DNA of 7,196 nucleotides. It comes from Capsulimonas sp. (GTDB lineage: Bacteria; Armatimonadota; Armatimonadia; Armatimonadales; Capsulimonadaceae). Under the pieces are notes generated by a model that was given only the letters and a program-made list of their open reading frames with translations, made no database searches and was not told where the DNA came from. The position numbers and the translations under genes are program-made. Below are positions 6,999-7,196 of the stretch, in pieces. How positions within the stretch are numbered: position 1 is the first letter of the stretch; every line of letters begins with the position of its first letter. The stretch is taken from NCBI GenBank assembly GCA_025963815.1, contig JAOQAA010000733.1:1-7196 (forward strand), in the 5' to 3' direction.

Positions 6999-7028
6999 AG
7001 TATGCTACAGCGATGTTTGTTCCATCAA
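6999..7028 (-). promoter_or_regulatory. candidate promoter of the GH18-CE4-GT2 gene
   Basis: Minus-strand TTGATG (7023-7028), an 18-bp spacer and CATACT (6999-7004). Each box matches consensus at four of six positions. It would give a leader of roughly 70 nt before the TTG start. It is the best candidate I found in the divergent region, but only moderately convincing. Confidence 0.4.
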
Positions 7029-7086
7029 AGTTCCGCGACCTTCTACAAATTTATTCCGATCAATTCGTGAAAAAATGCGCAATGTA

Positions 7087-7116
7087 TTGACTCGCGCCGG
7101 CTCGCTGTGATATACT
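7087..7116 (+). promoter_or_regulatory. sigma-70 promoter with extended -10, reading rightward
   Basis: TTGACT (7087-7092), an 18-bp spacer, then TATACT (7111-7116) preceded by TGA, which gives the extended -10 element TGN. Five of six bases match consensus in both boxes. It points at the ATG at 7163, with a predicted transcript start near 7123 and a leader of about 40 nt. Confidence 0.75.
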
Positions 7117-7139
7117 AATGCGCGGAAATTGGTGTAAAC

Positions 7140-7159
7140 AGCCCGCGTTGAGGGGGGCT
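7140..7159 (+). promoter_or_regulatory. possible hairpin covering the ribosome binding site
   Basis: AGCCC (7140-7144) can pair with GGGCT (7155-7159) across a 10-base loop. The purine-rich ribosome site GAGGGGGG (7150-7157) falls within the loop and stem, and TTT follows the stem. This could limit translation of the next gene, or it may be a fortuitous short stem of 5 bp. Confidence 0.3.
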
Positions 7160-7162
7160 TTT

Positions 7163-7196
7163 ATGGGCGAGGACGATCCGACATCACGATCCGAGA
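7163..7196 (+). CDS. start of an unidentified gene (3'-truncated by window edge)
   Basis: Only the first 11 codons are present: MGEDDPTSRSE, hydrophilic and acidic, with no signal-peptide character. The case for a real gene is its placement: a strong extended -10 promoter (7087-7116) lies about 45 bp upstream, and a strong purine-rich ribosome site (GAGGGGGG, 7150-7157) is followed by CTTTT and then the ATG. It is divergent from the large glycan gene and could share regulation with it. The product cannot be identified from so short a segment. Confidence 0.6.
   Translation, partial: MGEDDPTSRSE

Noticed and set aside
6427..7110. Plus-strand 227-codon frame across the start of the large gene and the intergenic region
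   Set aside because: It is antisense to the N-terminal coding region, its translation shows no family features, and it runs through both predicted promoters.

Overview
This is a GC-rich bacterial window, apparently chromosomal, from a free-living heterotroph with sigma-70-type promoters and AGGA/GGAG-type ribosome binding sites. Nothing in it fixes the taxon. Plant-polysaccharide hydrolysis, a very large envelope glycan enzyme and long dispersed-type inverted repeats would suit an environmental saccharolytic bacterium; Armatimonadota is one low-confidence guess. No rRNA, tRNA, CRISPR array, integrase or complete transposon was seen.

Layout. (1) Positions 1-1322, plus strand: the C-terminal part of a GH78 alpha-L-rhamnosidase, cut by the left edge. 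(2) Positions 1345-3103, minus strand: a compact operon read right to left. It holds an OhrR-like MarR regulator, then a luciferase-like (LLM) flavin-dependent oxidoreductase whose start overlaps the regulator, then a decayed remnant of an F420/NADP-oxidoreductase-type Rossmann gene. A near-perfect palindrome sits inside a good sigma-70 promoter in front of the regulator, which suggests autorepression. (3) Positions 3160-3303: an intergenic element of two 44-bp inverted arms (inner 32 bp identical) around a 56-bp spacer. Each arm is itself a hairpin, a REPIN/MITE-like layout, and one arm also looks like an intrinsic terminator. (4) Positions 3316-6921, minus strand: a 1201-residue membrane protein combining a GH18 glycosidase, a NodB-type polysaccharide deacetylase and a processive GT2 synthase. 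This is a one-chain counterpart of the PgaB/PgaC (Ica) poly-N-acetylglucosamine machinery. (5) Positions 6936-7196: a divergent promoter region, then the first 11 codons of a plus-strand gene that runs off the right edge.

How the genes may work together. The fused enzyme could by itself polymerise, export, deacetylate and trim an amino-sugar polymer. The MarR-LLM pair looks like a small stress- or ligand-responsive redox operon that has lost its third gene. The rhamnosidase converges on that operon, and the remnant lies at the meeting point, so the junction is probably a site of past deletion or rearrangement.
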